From Deltaproteobacteria bacterium (GTDB taxonomy: Bacteria > Desulfobacterota > Desulfuromonadia > Desulfuromonadales > Geopsychrobacteraceae): a stretch of DNA of 64,000 bases. Shown piece by piece: positions 21,128 to 30,602 of the stretch. The position numbers and the translations under genes were made by a program. Under the pieces are notes generated by a model. It saw only the letters and a list, made by a program, of their open reading frames with translations. It was not told the origin of the DNA and made no database searches. Numbering within the stretch: position 1 is the first letter of the stretch; each line of letters starts with the position of its first letter. The stretch lies in the NCBI GenBank assembly GCA_024280485.1, contig JAJRQB010000030.1, positions 99,463 to 163,462 on the forward strand, given 5' to 3'.

Positions 21128-22834
21128 ATGGTGCTCGAAAAAGAAGACTCAGATAATTATGAGCTAAAACGACCTGGTTATCGGTTACAGCTCCGGTTGG
21201 AAAACGACCAGATGGAGTGTCGAGCTGACCTCGATATTATCCAGGAACAAGAGCCTGCAGCTGAGGTTGCCGAGACTGAAGAGCCTGTATCCGGGGAAAA
21301 CTCGCCAGTTACCGAAAATGGTGAGGTTGAGGTCTTATGTCCGGCAGAGTTACTGAGCTTTCTTCAACAACATGGCATAACAGAAACTATCGATTTTGAG
21401 AATCTGTATTCTTTTTGTGCCACAGCTGCTGAAGGTGTTGCGCAACAGGATGTTTTGTTGGCAACAGGGATCGCGCCTGTAAGCGGTGAAGATGGTTGGT
21501 TTGAAATGGTGGTTAAGGCTCCAGGAGACCAGGCGGAATATGAGGAAGATGAAAAGGGCAACGTCGATTTACGGACCCTGCACTCCTGTACGGAAATAGA
21601 AGTGGACCAAAAGCTGGGGAGGGTCCATCCCCCGAAAAACGGGGTCTCTGGAGTGACAGCTAACGGTTTGGCGATTCCTGCGGAAGGTGGAAAACCTTTT
21701 GGGTTAATTGCCGGTGCCGGGGTCGTACTGAAGTACGATGACCGTATTGCTATTGCTGAGAGAGCCGGTCGAGCTGTCCTTGAGAAACAGACCCTATCTG
21801 TTGTTGATGAAATGGTCATTTCTGGTGACCTTGACCTGAAGGTCGGAAATATCGACTTTCATGGCTTTGTCGAAATCAAGGGGGATGTACCTGACGAATT
21901 CAACGTCAAGGCAACGAAAGGGATGCGGATTGCCGGGACTATTGGAGCTTGCCGGTTGGAATCTGGCGGCTCAATGGAAATTGGCAGCATGGCTGGCAAG
22001 GACATCGGGCAGATTGTCTGTCATGGTGATCTCAAGGCCAGCTATTTGAATCAGATGACCCTGACCTGTTATGGCAATGTTGTTGTGTCAAACGAAATCC
22101 GCAACTCTCAGATTAAGGCAACCGGTCATATTATCGTCGAACGTGGATCGATCATCGGCGGCAAATACGTGGCTTTGGATGGGATAGAAGCCAAGGTTCT
22201 GGGGGCGACCTCCTGTGTCCGCACCCAACTTATTGCCGGAGTCTATTTTCCTGATGCTGATCGCTTTGATTATCTGCAACAGCGACTGGAGGAGATAGAC
22301 AGTCAATTACGTTCAGTCTATGAAGTTCTGGATTCCCTGACGCGTCTCAAGGAACGGGATGAAACACTTGTAAGTGCGGCTGAGGTGCGTTTGTCAATTC
22401 TGGACGTGCAAAGGGAAAAGCTGGAACAGGAGAAAGAGCAGTTGACGGCTGAGATGGGGGCATCAAAAGCACAGGTGTTCAGTAGCTGCAATCCAAAAAT
22501 CAATGGTCTGACCGCGATCCATGAAGGGGTTATTGCCTGTTTGGGGCAAACCGTGGAAAAGATAAAGGCTGAGATCTCTGGTCCACTCACCCTGATCGAG
22601 AACAGCCGGGAGGGAGGGTTGCGTTTTTTGAGCCTATCTCCACTGATTCAGCAGGCCGCTGAAGTTGAGGAGCAGATCCTTGAAGATGAACCGATCGATG
22701 ATGAGCTCGGCGCTGCCGCTGGGGAATGGTCAGAGCCCGAGGGGGAATTACCAGGAGCCGAGCCAGGATGGTCTGACCCAGATGAAGAAATAGCAACGCC
22801 TGAGGAGCCCCTACCAGACTCAGAGGGTAATTGA
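21128..22834 (+). CDS. FapA-family (DUF342) protein
   Basis: 568 aa; LHPPKNGVSG-type motif (RVHPPKNGVSGVTANGLAIPAEGGKPF), repeated beta-helix GNIDFHGFVEIKGDVPDEF, coiled coil. Confidence 0.85.
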   Translation: MVLEKEDSDNYELKRPGYRLQLRLENDQMECRADLDIIQEQEPAAEVAETEEPVSGENSPVTENGEVEVLCPAELLSFLQQHGITETIDFENLYSFCATAAEGVAQQDVLLATGIAPVSGEDGWFEMVVKAPGDQAEYEEDEKGNVDLRTLHSCTEIEVDQKLGRVHPPKNGVSGVTANGLAIPAEGGKPFGLIAGAGVVLKYDDRIAIAERAGRAVLEKQTLSVVDEMVISGDLDLKVGNIDFHGFVEIKGDVPDEFNVKATKGMRIAGTIGACRLESGGSMEIGSMAGKDIGQIVCHGDLKASYLNQMTLTCYGNVVVSNEIRNSQIKATGHIIVERGSIIGGKYVALDGIEAKVLGATSCVRTQLIAGVYFPDADRFDYLQQRLEEIDSQLRSVYEVLDSLTRLKERDETLVSAAEVRLSILDVQREKLEQEKEQLTAEMGASKAQVFSSCNPKINGLTAIHEGVIACLGQTVEKIKAEISGPLTLIENSREGGLRFLSLSPLIQQAAEVEEQILEDEPIDDELGAAAGEWSEPEGELPGAEPGWSDPDEEIATPEEPLPDSEGN

Positions 22835-22917
22835 AATACATTGAGCCCCGATTTATTTAGAGGGTTGCGAAGCTAGTCAGTTTTCGGAGCCCTTTTCGCA
22901 GATAGTCACGGCAGGCA

Positions 22918-24342
22918 TTACTTTCCCCATTCCTGAACGAGTTGGCCCAATTTTCGAACACCATTTTCCATCGATTCATTCCAGATGCCAGTACAACTTA
23001 ATCGGATGAAATTGTCATACTTCTCCTGAGTTGAGAATATCGCTCCCGGTGCCAAACCAATCCCTAGTTCACGAGCTTTGAAGAAGAAATCGACCGCATC
23101 GATTCCGGTGGGGAGTTCAGCCCAGACCGAAGCTCCGCCGTCGGGAAAGCTGGCGCGGGTATCGCCTGGAAAGTGACGATGCAGACTGAGCAGTAGAGAT
23201 TCCATCTGATTATGGATCGCGCCACGCAGTCGCCGCAGATGTCGCTCAAAATAACCATCACGTAAAAAAGCTGCAATCGCCATCTGAGTCGGAGTAGCCG
23301 TGCAGATATTGGTCGTCGTCTTTAGTTCAAGGGCTTTGTTGTAATGACGGCCGGGGATCATCCAGCCGACCCGGTAGCCCGGTGCGATTGTTTTGGAGAA
23401 TGAAGAGCAGTAGATGACATCATCACCAGAATCAAAAGATTTACAACTGCCCGGGTGTTGTTCACCGAAGTAGAGTTCGCCATAAACATCATCTTCGACG
23501 AGTGGAACCTTGTGTGTTGCCAGAAGTTCAACGATCTCTCTCTTCTTGTCGGCGGCAGTTAAACTGCCGTCTGGATTATTGAAATTTGGCACCAGAATAG
23601 CGGCACTGATCGTAAAGCGTTCGATGGCGCGTTTGACATCCTGTGGATCGATACCGCTGGTCGAAGACGGGATTTCGATAGCGCGCAGGCCGCAGTTTTC
23701 CAGGAGTTGCAGCAAGCAGAAGTAGCTGGGCGATTGGATCAGGACGTTGTCTCCCGGTTTGGTCAGGGCTCGCAAGGCGATTGAGAGCCCCTCCATGGCG
23801 CCGCTGGTGATCAAAATTTCATCGGGTGTGACGTTGATCCCCGCTTCGAGCGAACGCAATGCGATTTGACGGCGCAGTTCGGGGTCGCCAGTTACCGGGG
23901 CGTAATCGAGCGCTTGAGCCGGGTTGTTACGCAGGCTGTTGTTCAACAGTCGCGCCAGGGTTTTGGCTGGCAACAGCTCTTCGGCCGGGCAGGCGACACC
24001 GAAAGGGAGCAGGTCCTTGTTCCCTAAGGCTTCAAGGACTTTCTGGATCAAGTGATTGCGGGTGCCGACTGTCGGGACCATTGCCGGCCGTGGTCGGCTT
24101 GCAGGTGCCGGCATCTGCAGTGCCCTGGGAGCAAGAAAAAATCCAGAGCGCTCGCGTGATGCGAGGACACCTTTTTTCTCCAGTTCTAGATATGCCTGGC
24201 TGATAGTAGAAATACTGACTCCAAGTTGACTGCTCAACTTGCGCAGCGATGGCAGCTTGTCACCGGGGCGGATCGCCTCTGCGTTGATCAGAGTCATGAT
24301 CTGTTTTTCAACCCGGCGGTAGCGAAAGTCTTGCGATTCCAT
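22918..24342 (-). CDS. MocR-type GntR/aminotransferase fusion regulator
   Basis: 474 aa; N-terminal GntR HTH (KLPSLRKLSSQLGVSISTISQAYLELEKKGVLASRERSGFF) + type I aminotransferase domain. Confidence 0.92.
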   Translation of the reverse strand: MESQDFRYRRVEKQIMTLINAEAIRPGDKLPSLRKLSSQLGVSISTISQAYLELEKKGVLASRERSGFFLAPRALQMPAPASRPRPAMVPTVGTRNHLIQKVLEALGNKDLLPFGVACPAEELLPAKTLARLLNNSLRNNPAQALDYAPVTGDPELRRQIALRSLEAGINVTPDEILITSGAMEGLSIALRALTKPGDNVLIQSPSYFCLLQLLENCGLRAIEIPSSTSGIDPQDVKRAIERFTISAAILVPNFNNPDGSLTAADKKREIVELLATHKVPLVEDDVYGELYFGEQHPGSCKSFDSGDDVIYCSSFSKTIAPGYRVGWMIPGRHYNKALELKTTTNICTATPTQMAIAAFLRDGYFERHLRRLRGAIHNQMESLLLSLHRHFPGDTRASFPDGGASVWAELPTGIDAVDFFFKARELGIGLAPGAIFSTQEKYDNFIRLSCTGIWNESMENGVRKLGQLVQEWGK

Positions 24343-24390
24343 ATTCTCTCCTGATTTTTTCTGTTACGGTTCATTTTTAACAAAACTGTA

Positions 24391-24407
24391 TCTGTTTTGC
24401 AAACAGA
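24391..24407. promoter_or_regulatory. Candidate MocR operator
   Basis: TCTGTTT-TGC-AAACAGA perfect inverted repeat in the divergent intergenic region; extra CTGT copy just upstream (aactgtatctg). Confidence 0.5.
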
Positions 24408-24481
24408 TTTTGCGGTTTGATGTCGGCAGCCGGTTCATGGAAAGCCCGACTGCTGCTAGATCACACTTTTGGAGGTGCACG

Positions 24482-25192
24482 ATGAAGACAATTGGACTGC
24501 TGGGCGGTATGAGTTGGGAATCGACGACTCTTTACTATGAATTTCTCAACCGGGGGGTGCGGGAGCGTCTCGGAGGGCTGCACTCGGCAAAGATACTGCT
24601 GCATAGTGTCGACTTTGCAGAGATCGAGCATTGCCAGGTTAGCGGACAGTGGCAGAAGGCTGGAGATCTGTTGGGCGCTGCGGCTTCGGGACTGCAGAAT
24701 TCCGGTGCCGACATGGTCCTGATCTGTACCAACCTGATGCATAAGGTCGCAGCGCAGATTGAAAGTCACATCAGTGTTCCACTGTTACATATTGCCGATG
24801 CTGCCGGGCAGGAGATTGCTCGCCAGGGGTTGAAAAAAGTCGGCCTGCTCGGTGCGATATACACGATGGAAGAAGATTTCTATCGTCAGCGCTTGCTGGA
24901 AAAATATGGGGTAGAGGTTGTTATCCCTGCGCGCAAGGAGCGCGAACTTGTGCAACGGGTGATTTTTGAAGAGCTGTGTCGCGGTGAATTTCGCGATGAG
25001 TCCAAAGCGGCTTATCTGTCGATCATCGAAGAGCTTGAGGAGCAGGGTGCAGAAGGGGTGATCCTTGGTTGTACCGAGATTCCGCTGTTGGTCAAGCCGG
25101 AAGACACGACTCTGCCGTTGTTTAATACCGCGACCCTGCATGCCGCGTATGCTCTTGAAGAGAGTTTTGTCGCGAGTTGCGCTGCAGCCTGA
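24482..25192 (+). CDS. Aspartate/glutamate racemase family protein
   Basis: MKTIGLLGGMSWESTTLYYEFLNRGVRERLGG...EGVILGCTEIPLLV; RBS-like ggaggtg before 24482. Confidence 0.93.
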   Translation: MKTIGLLGGMSWESTTLYYEFLNRGVRERLGGLHSAKILLHSVDFAEIEHCQVSGQWQKAGDLLGAAASGLQNSGADMVLICTNLMHKVAAQIESHISVPLLHIADAAGQEIARQGLKKVGLLGAIYTMEEDFYRQRLLEKYGVEVVIPARKERELVQRVIFEELCRGEFRDESKAAYLSIIEELEEQGAEGVILGCTEIPLLVKPEDTTLPLFNTATLHAAYALEESFVASCAAA

Positions 25193-25219
25193 ACCGTTGT
25201 TTTTAAAAATTGATGTAGA

Positions 25220-25262
25220 AAACTCGGGCAGAAGCTTTTATCGCTTCTGCCCGAGTTTTTTT
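25220..25262 (+). terminator. Rho-independent terminator
   Basis: aaactcgggcagaagc-ttttatc-gcttctgcccgagttttttt. Confidence 0.9.
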
Positions 25263-25277
25263 GTTTGATCTAAAGAA

Positions 25278-25457
25278 TCAGATCTCTTTCGGCATGCAGA
25301 CGTTGGCAGCGTCGTGAACCTTGACTCCGCAGTTAGTACAGGCGAAACGGGGATTTTCAAACATTTTGTCGATCTCAGGGTTGGTCTCTTTGTAGGTCAA
25401 CTGGCAGGCATGGAGATCGCAGTGTTCTTCCGGGTTACTGCAACTGGCTTCAGTCAT
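25278..25457 (-). CDS. 59-aa Cys-rich small protein (absent from ORF track)
   Basis: MTEASCSNPEEHCDLHACQLTYKETNPEIDKMFENPRFACTNCGVKVHDAANVCMPKEI; RBS aaggagagaaaat-ATG; six Cys. Confidence 0.8.
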   Translation of the reverse strand: MTEASCSNPEEHCDLHACQLTYKETNPEIDKMFENPRFACTNCGVKVHDAANVCMPKEI

Positions 25458-25639
25458 ATTTTCTCTCCTTAAGATCTAGGTTGTTACGGATTGTTTTGGT
25501 TCATTATACATAGAAAAATGTTGTAGCGGGAGATCAGAGCGTCTGGGGTGATTCTAAAAACAGATAAAGTGATGGCATCTTCAAGAGAGATATCATTGCG
25601 ACCTGGAACTTGTAGAGGCTATCAATCTCCCGATTATCC

Positions 25640-26677
25640 TTGTTACACTCGTACTCTCCCGCTGGGGAGGCGCCAGAAATTTTTTACAATGAAAGAATCG
25701 ATCAATTGACCAGCGACCCAGAAAAAAAAATACTGACCGAGCTGGTATCTCTCGATGTTGGCAAGAGCTACCCGGATGAATTGCTGGCCAGGCATTGCAG
25801 TTGGAAAATTGGTGGCCCGGCTGATCTGCTGGTTGAAGCTGAGACGACCGAACAAGTTTCGAATCTGATCGCCTTTGTTCGAGCCAGGCAGATCCCGCTG
25901 GTCGTGATCGGTCAGGGGACCAATTTGTTGTTCGATGATGCCGGAGTGCGCGGTGTTGTGCTTAAGTTAGGTGCTGCCTTCTCCCGGATTAAAATCAGCG
26001 GGAATATCGTCACTGCCGAAGCCGGGGTCTGGGTCCCGCAGCTGGCCAGGCTGGCGATGCGCGCCGGGCTCGCCGGACTTGAGCACTGTAGCGGGATTCC
26101 CGGAACGCTTGGCGGTCTGGTTCTGATGAACGGTGGCAGTCAGCGCAAAGGAATTGGCGAGAATATACGGCGGGTGTGGGTTGTAGATAGCCATGGCTGC
26201 CCGCAGGTCTTAACCCCGGTCGACTGTGAGTTTTCTTACCGCAGCAGTGCGCTTCAGAGGCGTGGCGATGTCGTAGTGAAGGTTGAACTGGAATGTCCCT
26301 CTGGGGATATCGCTGATATACGTCATGCAATGGTTAGTGATCTGCGCGAACGCCGCCGCAAATTTCCCCGCAAAGTCCCCAATTGCGGCTCAGTGTTTCT
26401 GAGTACTGGTGAGATGCACGAAGCTGTCGGTCCCCCCGGCAAAATTATCGAAGAGGCCGGTTTAAAAGGGACCCGGATCGGAGCGGCTGAAATCTCGCAG
26501 CAGCACGCGAATTTTATTCTCAATACAGGTCATGCCAGTTCTTCTGATGTCCTTGCATTGATCGCACAGGTCCGTAAAAGCGTAGCTCAAAACATCGGGT
26601 TTGAACTACGTTGTGAAGTGCATTATGTCAGCCCGCAAGGGGTGGTGATCCCTGCTGATAAGGCTCACTCAGTCTGA
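25640..26677 (+). CDS. murB: UDP-N-acetylmuramate dehydrogenase
   Basis: 345 aa; WKIGGPADLLVEAET, GQGTNLLFDDAGVRGVVLKL, GIPGTLGGLVLMNGG. Confidence 0.93.
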   Translation: MLHSYSPAGEAPEIFYNERIDQLTSDPEKKILTELVSLDVGKSYPDELLARHCSWKIGGPADLLVEAETTEQVSNLIAFVRARQIPLVVIGQGTNLLFDDAGVRGVVLKLGAAFSRIKISGNIVTAEAGVWVPQLARLAMRAGLAGLEHCSGIPGTLGGLVLMNGGSQRKGIGENIRRVWVVDSHGCPQVLTPVDCEFSYRSSALQRRGDVVVKVELECPSGDIADIRHAMVSDLRERRRKFPRKVPNCGSVFLSTGEMHEAVGPPGKIIEEAGLKGTRIGAAEISQQHANFILNTGHASSSDVLALIAQVRKSVAQNIGFELRCEVHYVSPQGVVIPADKAHSV

Positions 26678-26851
26678 TCGCGAGGCTTTAACAAAGCTAG
26701 TAAGCTCGAATTAATAATATATTGGGAATTGATCCTTCTGACTGAAAATAAATGGAAGTTTGCTATATTTAGTAAGTACGCAGTAGTTGGGGGCTTTATT
26801 TATTGATGCAGCCCCTCAATTGCTGCGTCGATCTATTTGTAAGGAACATGC

Positions 26852-27958
26852 ATGGATATTTTCCAATGGGATCAGAATTTTGAAACCGGACTTGACGAGG
26901 TTGATCTACAGCATCAGCGTCTGGTCAAGATAACGAATGATTTTGGGAAGATTCTCTCTCAGAATGAAGTCGGTTCTGAGGACATTGAGAATGTTTTTGC
27001 TGAGTTGGTTTCTTACACGCAATACCATTTTGAAGAAGAAGAGAAATTGTCGCGGCAGGCTGGCGTCGATATGCGCCACATTGAGCACCATTAGTACGAG
27101 CACCAGAGATTTCTTCAAGAGGTCTCCCTCCTCCACCATCAAATGAAATCAGCAAAAGATGACGCCGGGAAAGATCTGTTCGAGTTTTTAGCGAACTGGC
27201 TTGTTTGTCATATCCTTGGTTCAGACAAGAGCTTGGCTCGCCAGATTGAAGCTATTGAAACGGGACATTCTGCCGCAGTCGCCTATTCTCTGGAAGAGAA
27301 GACTGTCGATAAAGCAACCGGGCTCTTGCTAAAATCACTGCACAAACTTTTCCAACAGGTAGCAAGCCGCAACCAACAATTACGCGAATTAAATCAAACT
27401 CTTGAAGTTAAGATTGAAGAGCGAACTCTGTCGTTGTCACAAGCCAATCAGAAGCTTGACCACCTGGCATCGACTGATGTCTTGACCGGTTTGTCGAACC
27501 GTCGGCACGCGCTTCAGCTTCTGGAACAACTATGGGCAGAATCGGCCAGGAAAGGGACTTCGTTAGCTTGTATGATGATCGATGCCGATGGTTTCAAGGC
27601 GATCAATGACAATTATGGCCATGATGCCGGCGATATTGTGTTGTGCCAATTGGCTAAACATCTGACATACGCTGTCCGCACAGATGATATTGTCTGTCGC
27701 CTCGGCGGAGATGAATTCCTGATTATTTGCCCACAAACAGATGAAGAGGGTGTCAGACGTATCGCAAAGCTGACTCACGCGAAGATCTCTGCATTGACTG
27801 TCCCGGTGACTGGTGGAGTCTGGCAGGGGAGTATTAGTGTTGGATTTGCCGCAAAAACGGAAGCTATGCAGACCCCTGAAGATTTAATCAAGGCCGCAGA
27901 TCGTGGTGTTTATGCAGCTAAGAATGCCGGTAAAAATTGTGTGAAGATTGTGAACTGA
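26852..27958 (+). pseudogene. Hemerythrin-GGDEF diguanylate cyclase interrupted by in-frame TAG at 27092-27094
   Basis: ORFs 26852..27094 and 27143..27958 are in the same frame; continuous translation HIEHH*YEHQRFLQEVSLLHHQMKSAKDDAGKDLFEFLANWLVCHILGSDK; LGGDEFLI motif. Confidence 0.85.
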
Positions 27959-27989
27959 GAGACTATCAGAAAAGCTCTATGGAGGAGGT

Positions 27990-28406
27990 ATGGCCGTTAT
28001 TGCCTGGAAAGAGATTTATGCAACAAATATTGTCGCGCTGGATAACGAGCATCGCGAGTTGATCGTAGAGATTAACCGCCTCTACGAAGCGCTACGCGAC
28101 AAGCGTGGCGGTGAAGTTGTGGGGGAGATTTTAGTCATGCTGGAGAAGTATACGATTGACCATTTCGCGCATGAAGAAAAGTTGATGGCCGAGTATGGTT
28201 ATTCTGGACTAGAAGAGCACAAGAGAATTCACCGGTATTTAATTCACAGCGTTGAGGAACTTAAAGAAAAGGCGGACTCTGGCACTGAAGATCTGGCACG
28301 CCAGCTTCTGAAACTCCTGCGTTACTGGTTGTTGGAACATATTGTGGAAGTAGATAAAAAATATGGGGAACATCTGGTGGCCCGGGGAGGGCGCTTTATT
28401 GAATAG
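27990..28406 (+). CDS. Bacteriohemerythrin
   Basis: 138 aa; ALDNEHRELIVEINRLYEAL...YTIDHFAHEEKLMAEYGYSGLEEHKRIHRYL...LLEHIVEVDKKY. Confidence 0.93.
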   Translation: MAVIAWKEIYATNIVALDNEHRELIVEINRLYEALRDKRGGEVVGEILVMLEKYTIDHFAHEEKLMAEYGYSGLEEHKRIHRYLIHSVEELKEKADSGTEDLARQLLKLLRYWLLEHIVEVDKKYGEHLVARGGRFIE

Positions 28407-28408
28407 TT

Positions 28409-28900
28409 TCAACTGACTTGTAAAATCTCATATCCTCGCAGTTTTCCTGCCGTTGTGAGTTCACACTCGTCCCCTACTTTTTTCCCCAGTAGGTTCTCTC
28501 CTAATGGGGACTCAGGGGTAATCACCATGATTTTTGAACCTTCATACTTCAGTTTCAATCCTCCTGAGCTGGGCCCAAGGAAAATCTGGCGCTGCAGATT
28601 TTCTCCATCTTCAAGCAGAACCAGAGCCCCCAACCTGATCGAATCGTCGGATGCAAATTTTTTAAGTTCAAGGCTGCGAAAGCTTTCAATAGTCTTTAAA
28701 ATATCCTGTGCGCGATTGGCTTGTCCTTGGGCAATGTAAGAAGCCTCAACGCTGAGGGTTTCGTATTTGCTGTCAGGGATGTTCTCTGCGTGAGTTGCTG
28801 CCGCATGGGCTGCCGTGGCGGCCTGTAGTAACAACTGATGATCGTTTTTCAGCTGTTCGATAATTAGATTGAGCAGTTTTTGCTTGTTGATCTTTTCCAT
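28409..28900 (-). CDS. GreA/GreB-family (C-terminal domain) protein
   Basis: 163 aa; ...RLGALVLLEDGENLQRQIFLGPSSGG...VITPESPLGENLLGKKVGDECEL. Confidence 0.8.
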   Translation of the reverse strand: MEKINKQKLLNLIIEQLKNDHQLLLQAATAAHAAATHAENIPDSKYETLSVEASYIAQGQANRAQDILKTIESFRSLELKKFASDDSIRLGALVLLEDGENLQRQIFLGPSSGGLKLKYEGSKIMVITPESPLGENLLGKKVGDECELTTAGKLRGYEILQVS

Positions 28901-28917
28901 TTGTAGCCACTCTCTCT

Positions 28918-29718
28918 TTATACTTTTCCAACGGGTGCTAAATAAACAGTGAATTCATCTTCGCCATCCACGTCAAGAAGTTGGTCCATCAATGGTTGGT
29001 GATAGGCCGCTATCGCACAGGTGCCAGCATTGATCGCTTCACAGGCGAGATAGAGGTTCTGGCACAGATGTCCGGCATCCAACAGGATTACGCGGTGGGC
29101 GGCGAGATCATAGCGCCATTCCATCCGATAAGGAAGTGCCGTCCAGACGAAGCAGACAGGTGCTGTGGCAATGAAATGCTGGTGAAGAGTTGCCTGGGTC
29201 AGTCGCTCAGCAAGGTACTCTGGGGTAGATTCAAGAACCAGAGCATGGTCCAGGGGCAGGTAGCGGTAGATACCTGGAGAAAGACCTTCAATGTTGGATA
29301 CCAGTAAATAGGTTTCAAATGCGTGGCGACAACCAGCCGAGGGAACGCTACGCAAGGCGACACCGGGTTGTAACTCGCTGCGAACCCCTTGCGTCATCCA
29401 GAGTAGAAAGCCCAACTCACTTTGACTCAAAGGGGTTGATTTAAAGCGGCGATGGCTCTGGCGGTTCATGATCGCCTCAACCAGATCTGTGCCGCTGAAG
29501 CTTGTAAATGAGGCTCGGTTCGGGAGAGCAATCTTTTGTTGTTCAGGGGTGCTTGATTTCTGCACAGGGGGCGGTGCAATCCCCTGATTCTGGTCAGTCT
29601 GTCGAAAGTTGATCTGCAGGCGCAGATCGTCCTTGAGGAAGTTTCGATGGGTTTTCAAGGAACTTTTTTCCACGGGGACTCCTGTTGCGCGGGCGAATCT
29701 AAATGAAGCTTTGCTCAA
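28918..29718 (-). CDS. SagB/ThcOx-type nitroreductase-like protein
   Basis: 266 aa; RQSHRRFKSTPLSQSELGFLLWMTQGVR...LRSVPSAGCRHAFETYLLV...LDAGHLCQNLYLACEAINAGTCAIAAY. Confidence 0.85.
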   Translation of the reverse strand: MSKASFRFARATGVPVEKSSLKTHRNFLKDDLRLQINFRQTDQNQGIAPPPVQKSSTPEQQKIALPNRASFTSFSGTDLVEAIMNRQSHRRFKSTPLSQSELGFLLWMTQGVRSELQPGVALRSVPSAGCRHAFETYLLVSNIEGLSPGIYRYLPLDHALVLESTPEYLAERLTQATLHQHFIATAPVCFVWTALPYRMEWRYDLAAHRVILLDAGHLCQNLYLACEAINAGTCAIAAYHQPLMDQLLDVDGEDEFTVYLAPVGKV

Positions 29719-29906
29719 AGTATAGACTGTCTGGGTATTTTGCGGGAGAGCATTGCGCTTAAGATCTTGATCTTCACCTACAAATGATGAGGTTGCTGGG
29801 GACTGATGACCAAGAGGGTAAAATGCTATACTGAACCTGTAGCCGGGCGGCCCTGAATTTCTCCCCGATGCCGTCAGTCCTTTCTGGCTGCGGAAAGGAG
29901 TCAGCG

Positions 29907-30269
29907 ATGAGGGCTGGTGAAATTATTAGTGGTATCACGAAGGGTCAGGAAGAGGGACAGGCATTCATCAAATGGTGGCGGATCGAGAATGATTTTGCCG
30001 ATTATGAACTGTTCGACAGCTTTATCGAAAACGCGCGTTCCAGCCATGAAATTGGCGGATATGAGCTGCTTGATCTCGAACAGATGTGGGATGTGCTCAA
30101 GCGCTGGAAACCTACTGGACTGAAGCGAGTCAGAACAGGCAACGGCGAGGAGATCGAGTGGCAAAAGAAGACTGCCGACAGAACTCAGCAGCTCGAAGTC
30201 TGCCCCTTTACTCCAGAAGCAGTCATGTATATTTTTGATTACGAAACTCGCGGGGACGTGGTTGGCTGA
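29907..30269 (+). CDS. Hypothetical protein
   Basis: MRAGEIISGITKGQEEGQAFIKWWRIENDFADYELFDSF...; RBS ggaaagg upstream. Confidence 0.6.
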   Translation: MRAGEIISGITKGQEEGQAFIKWWRIENDFADYELFDSFIENARSSHEIGGYELLDLEQMWDVLKRWKPTGLKRVRTGNGEEIEWQKKTADRTQQLEVCPFTPEAVMYIFDYETRGDVVG

Positions 30270-30362
30270 GGCCCTGTTATTTCGTTTCTGACCGAGTCGG
30301 GGGGGAGCGTATCCCGCCAGTTGACAACTACCCTGCTTTAGATACGTAAAAAGGAAGCGAAA

Positions 30363-30602
30363 ATGAGCAAAGCCAATATCGATGCCGGTATGCCGATTGC
30401 CATCACTCTTGAGCCGGGAACCTACTTCCGCTGCACCTGCGGCGGATCGAAGAATCTCCCTTTTTGTGATGGCAATCATCGCGGAGGAAAGCTGCCGATC
30501 CGTTTCGAGATCGAGGAGCAGCGTAAGGTTTACCTCTGTAGTTGCGGCAAAACCCTTGATCAGCCTTTTTGTGACGAGACTTGCGGGGTTGTGCTCCCTT
30601 GA
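30363..30602 (+). CDS. CDGSH iron-sulfur domain protein with a degenerate second motif
   Basis: 79 aa; CTCGGSKNLPFCDGNH and CSCGKTLDQPFCDETC. Confidence 0.85.
   Translation: MSKANIDAGMPIAITLEPGTYFRCTCGGSKNLPFCDGNHRGGKLPIRFEIEEQRKVYLCSCGKTLDQPFCDETCGVVLP

Noticed and set aside
27092-27094. Pyrrolysine insertion at the amber codon
   Set aside because: A hemerythrin is not a known Pyl protein and a single-base nonsense change explains it; kept only as a check item.
28918-29718. RiPP/thiazole biosynthesis cluster around the SagB-like gene
   Set aside because: No YcaO, precursor peptide or transporter next to it; stand-alone SagB-like genes are common.
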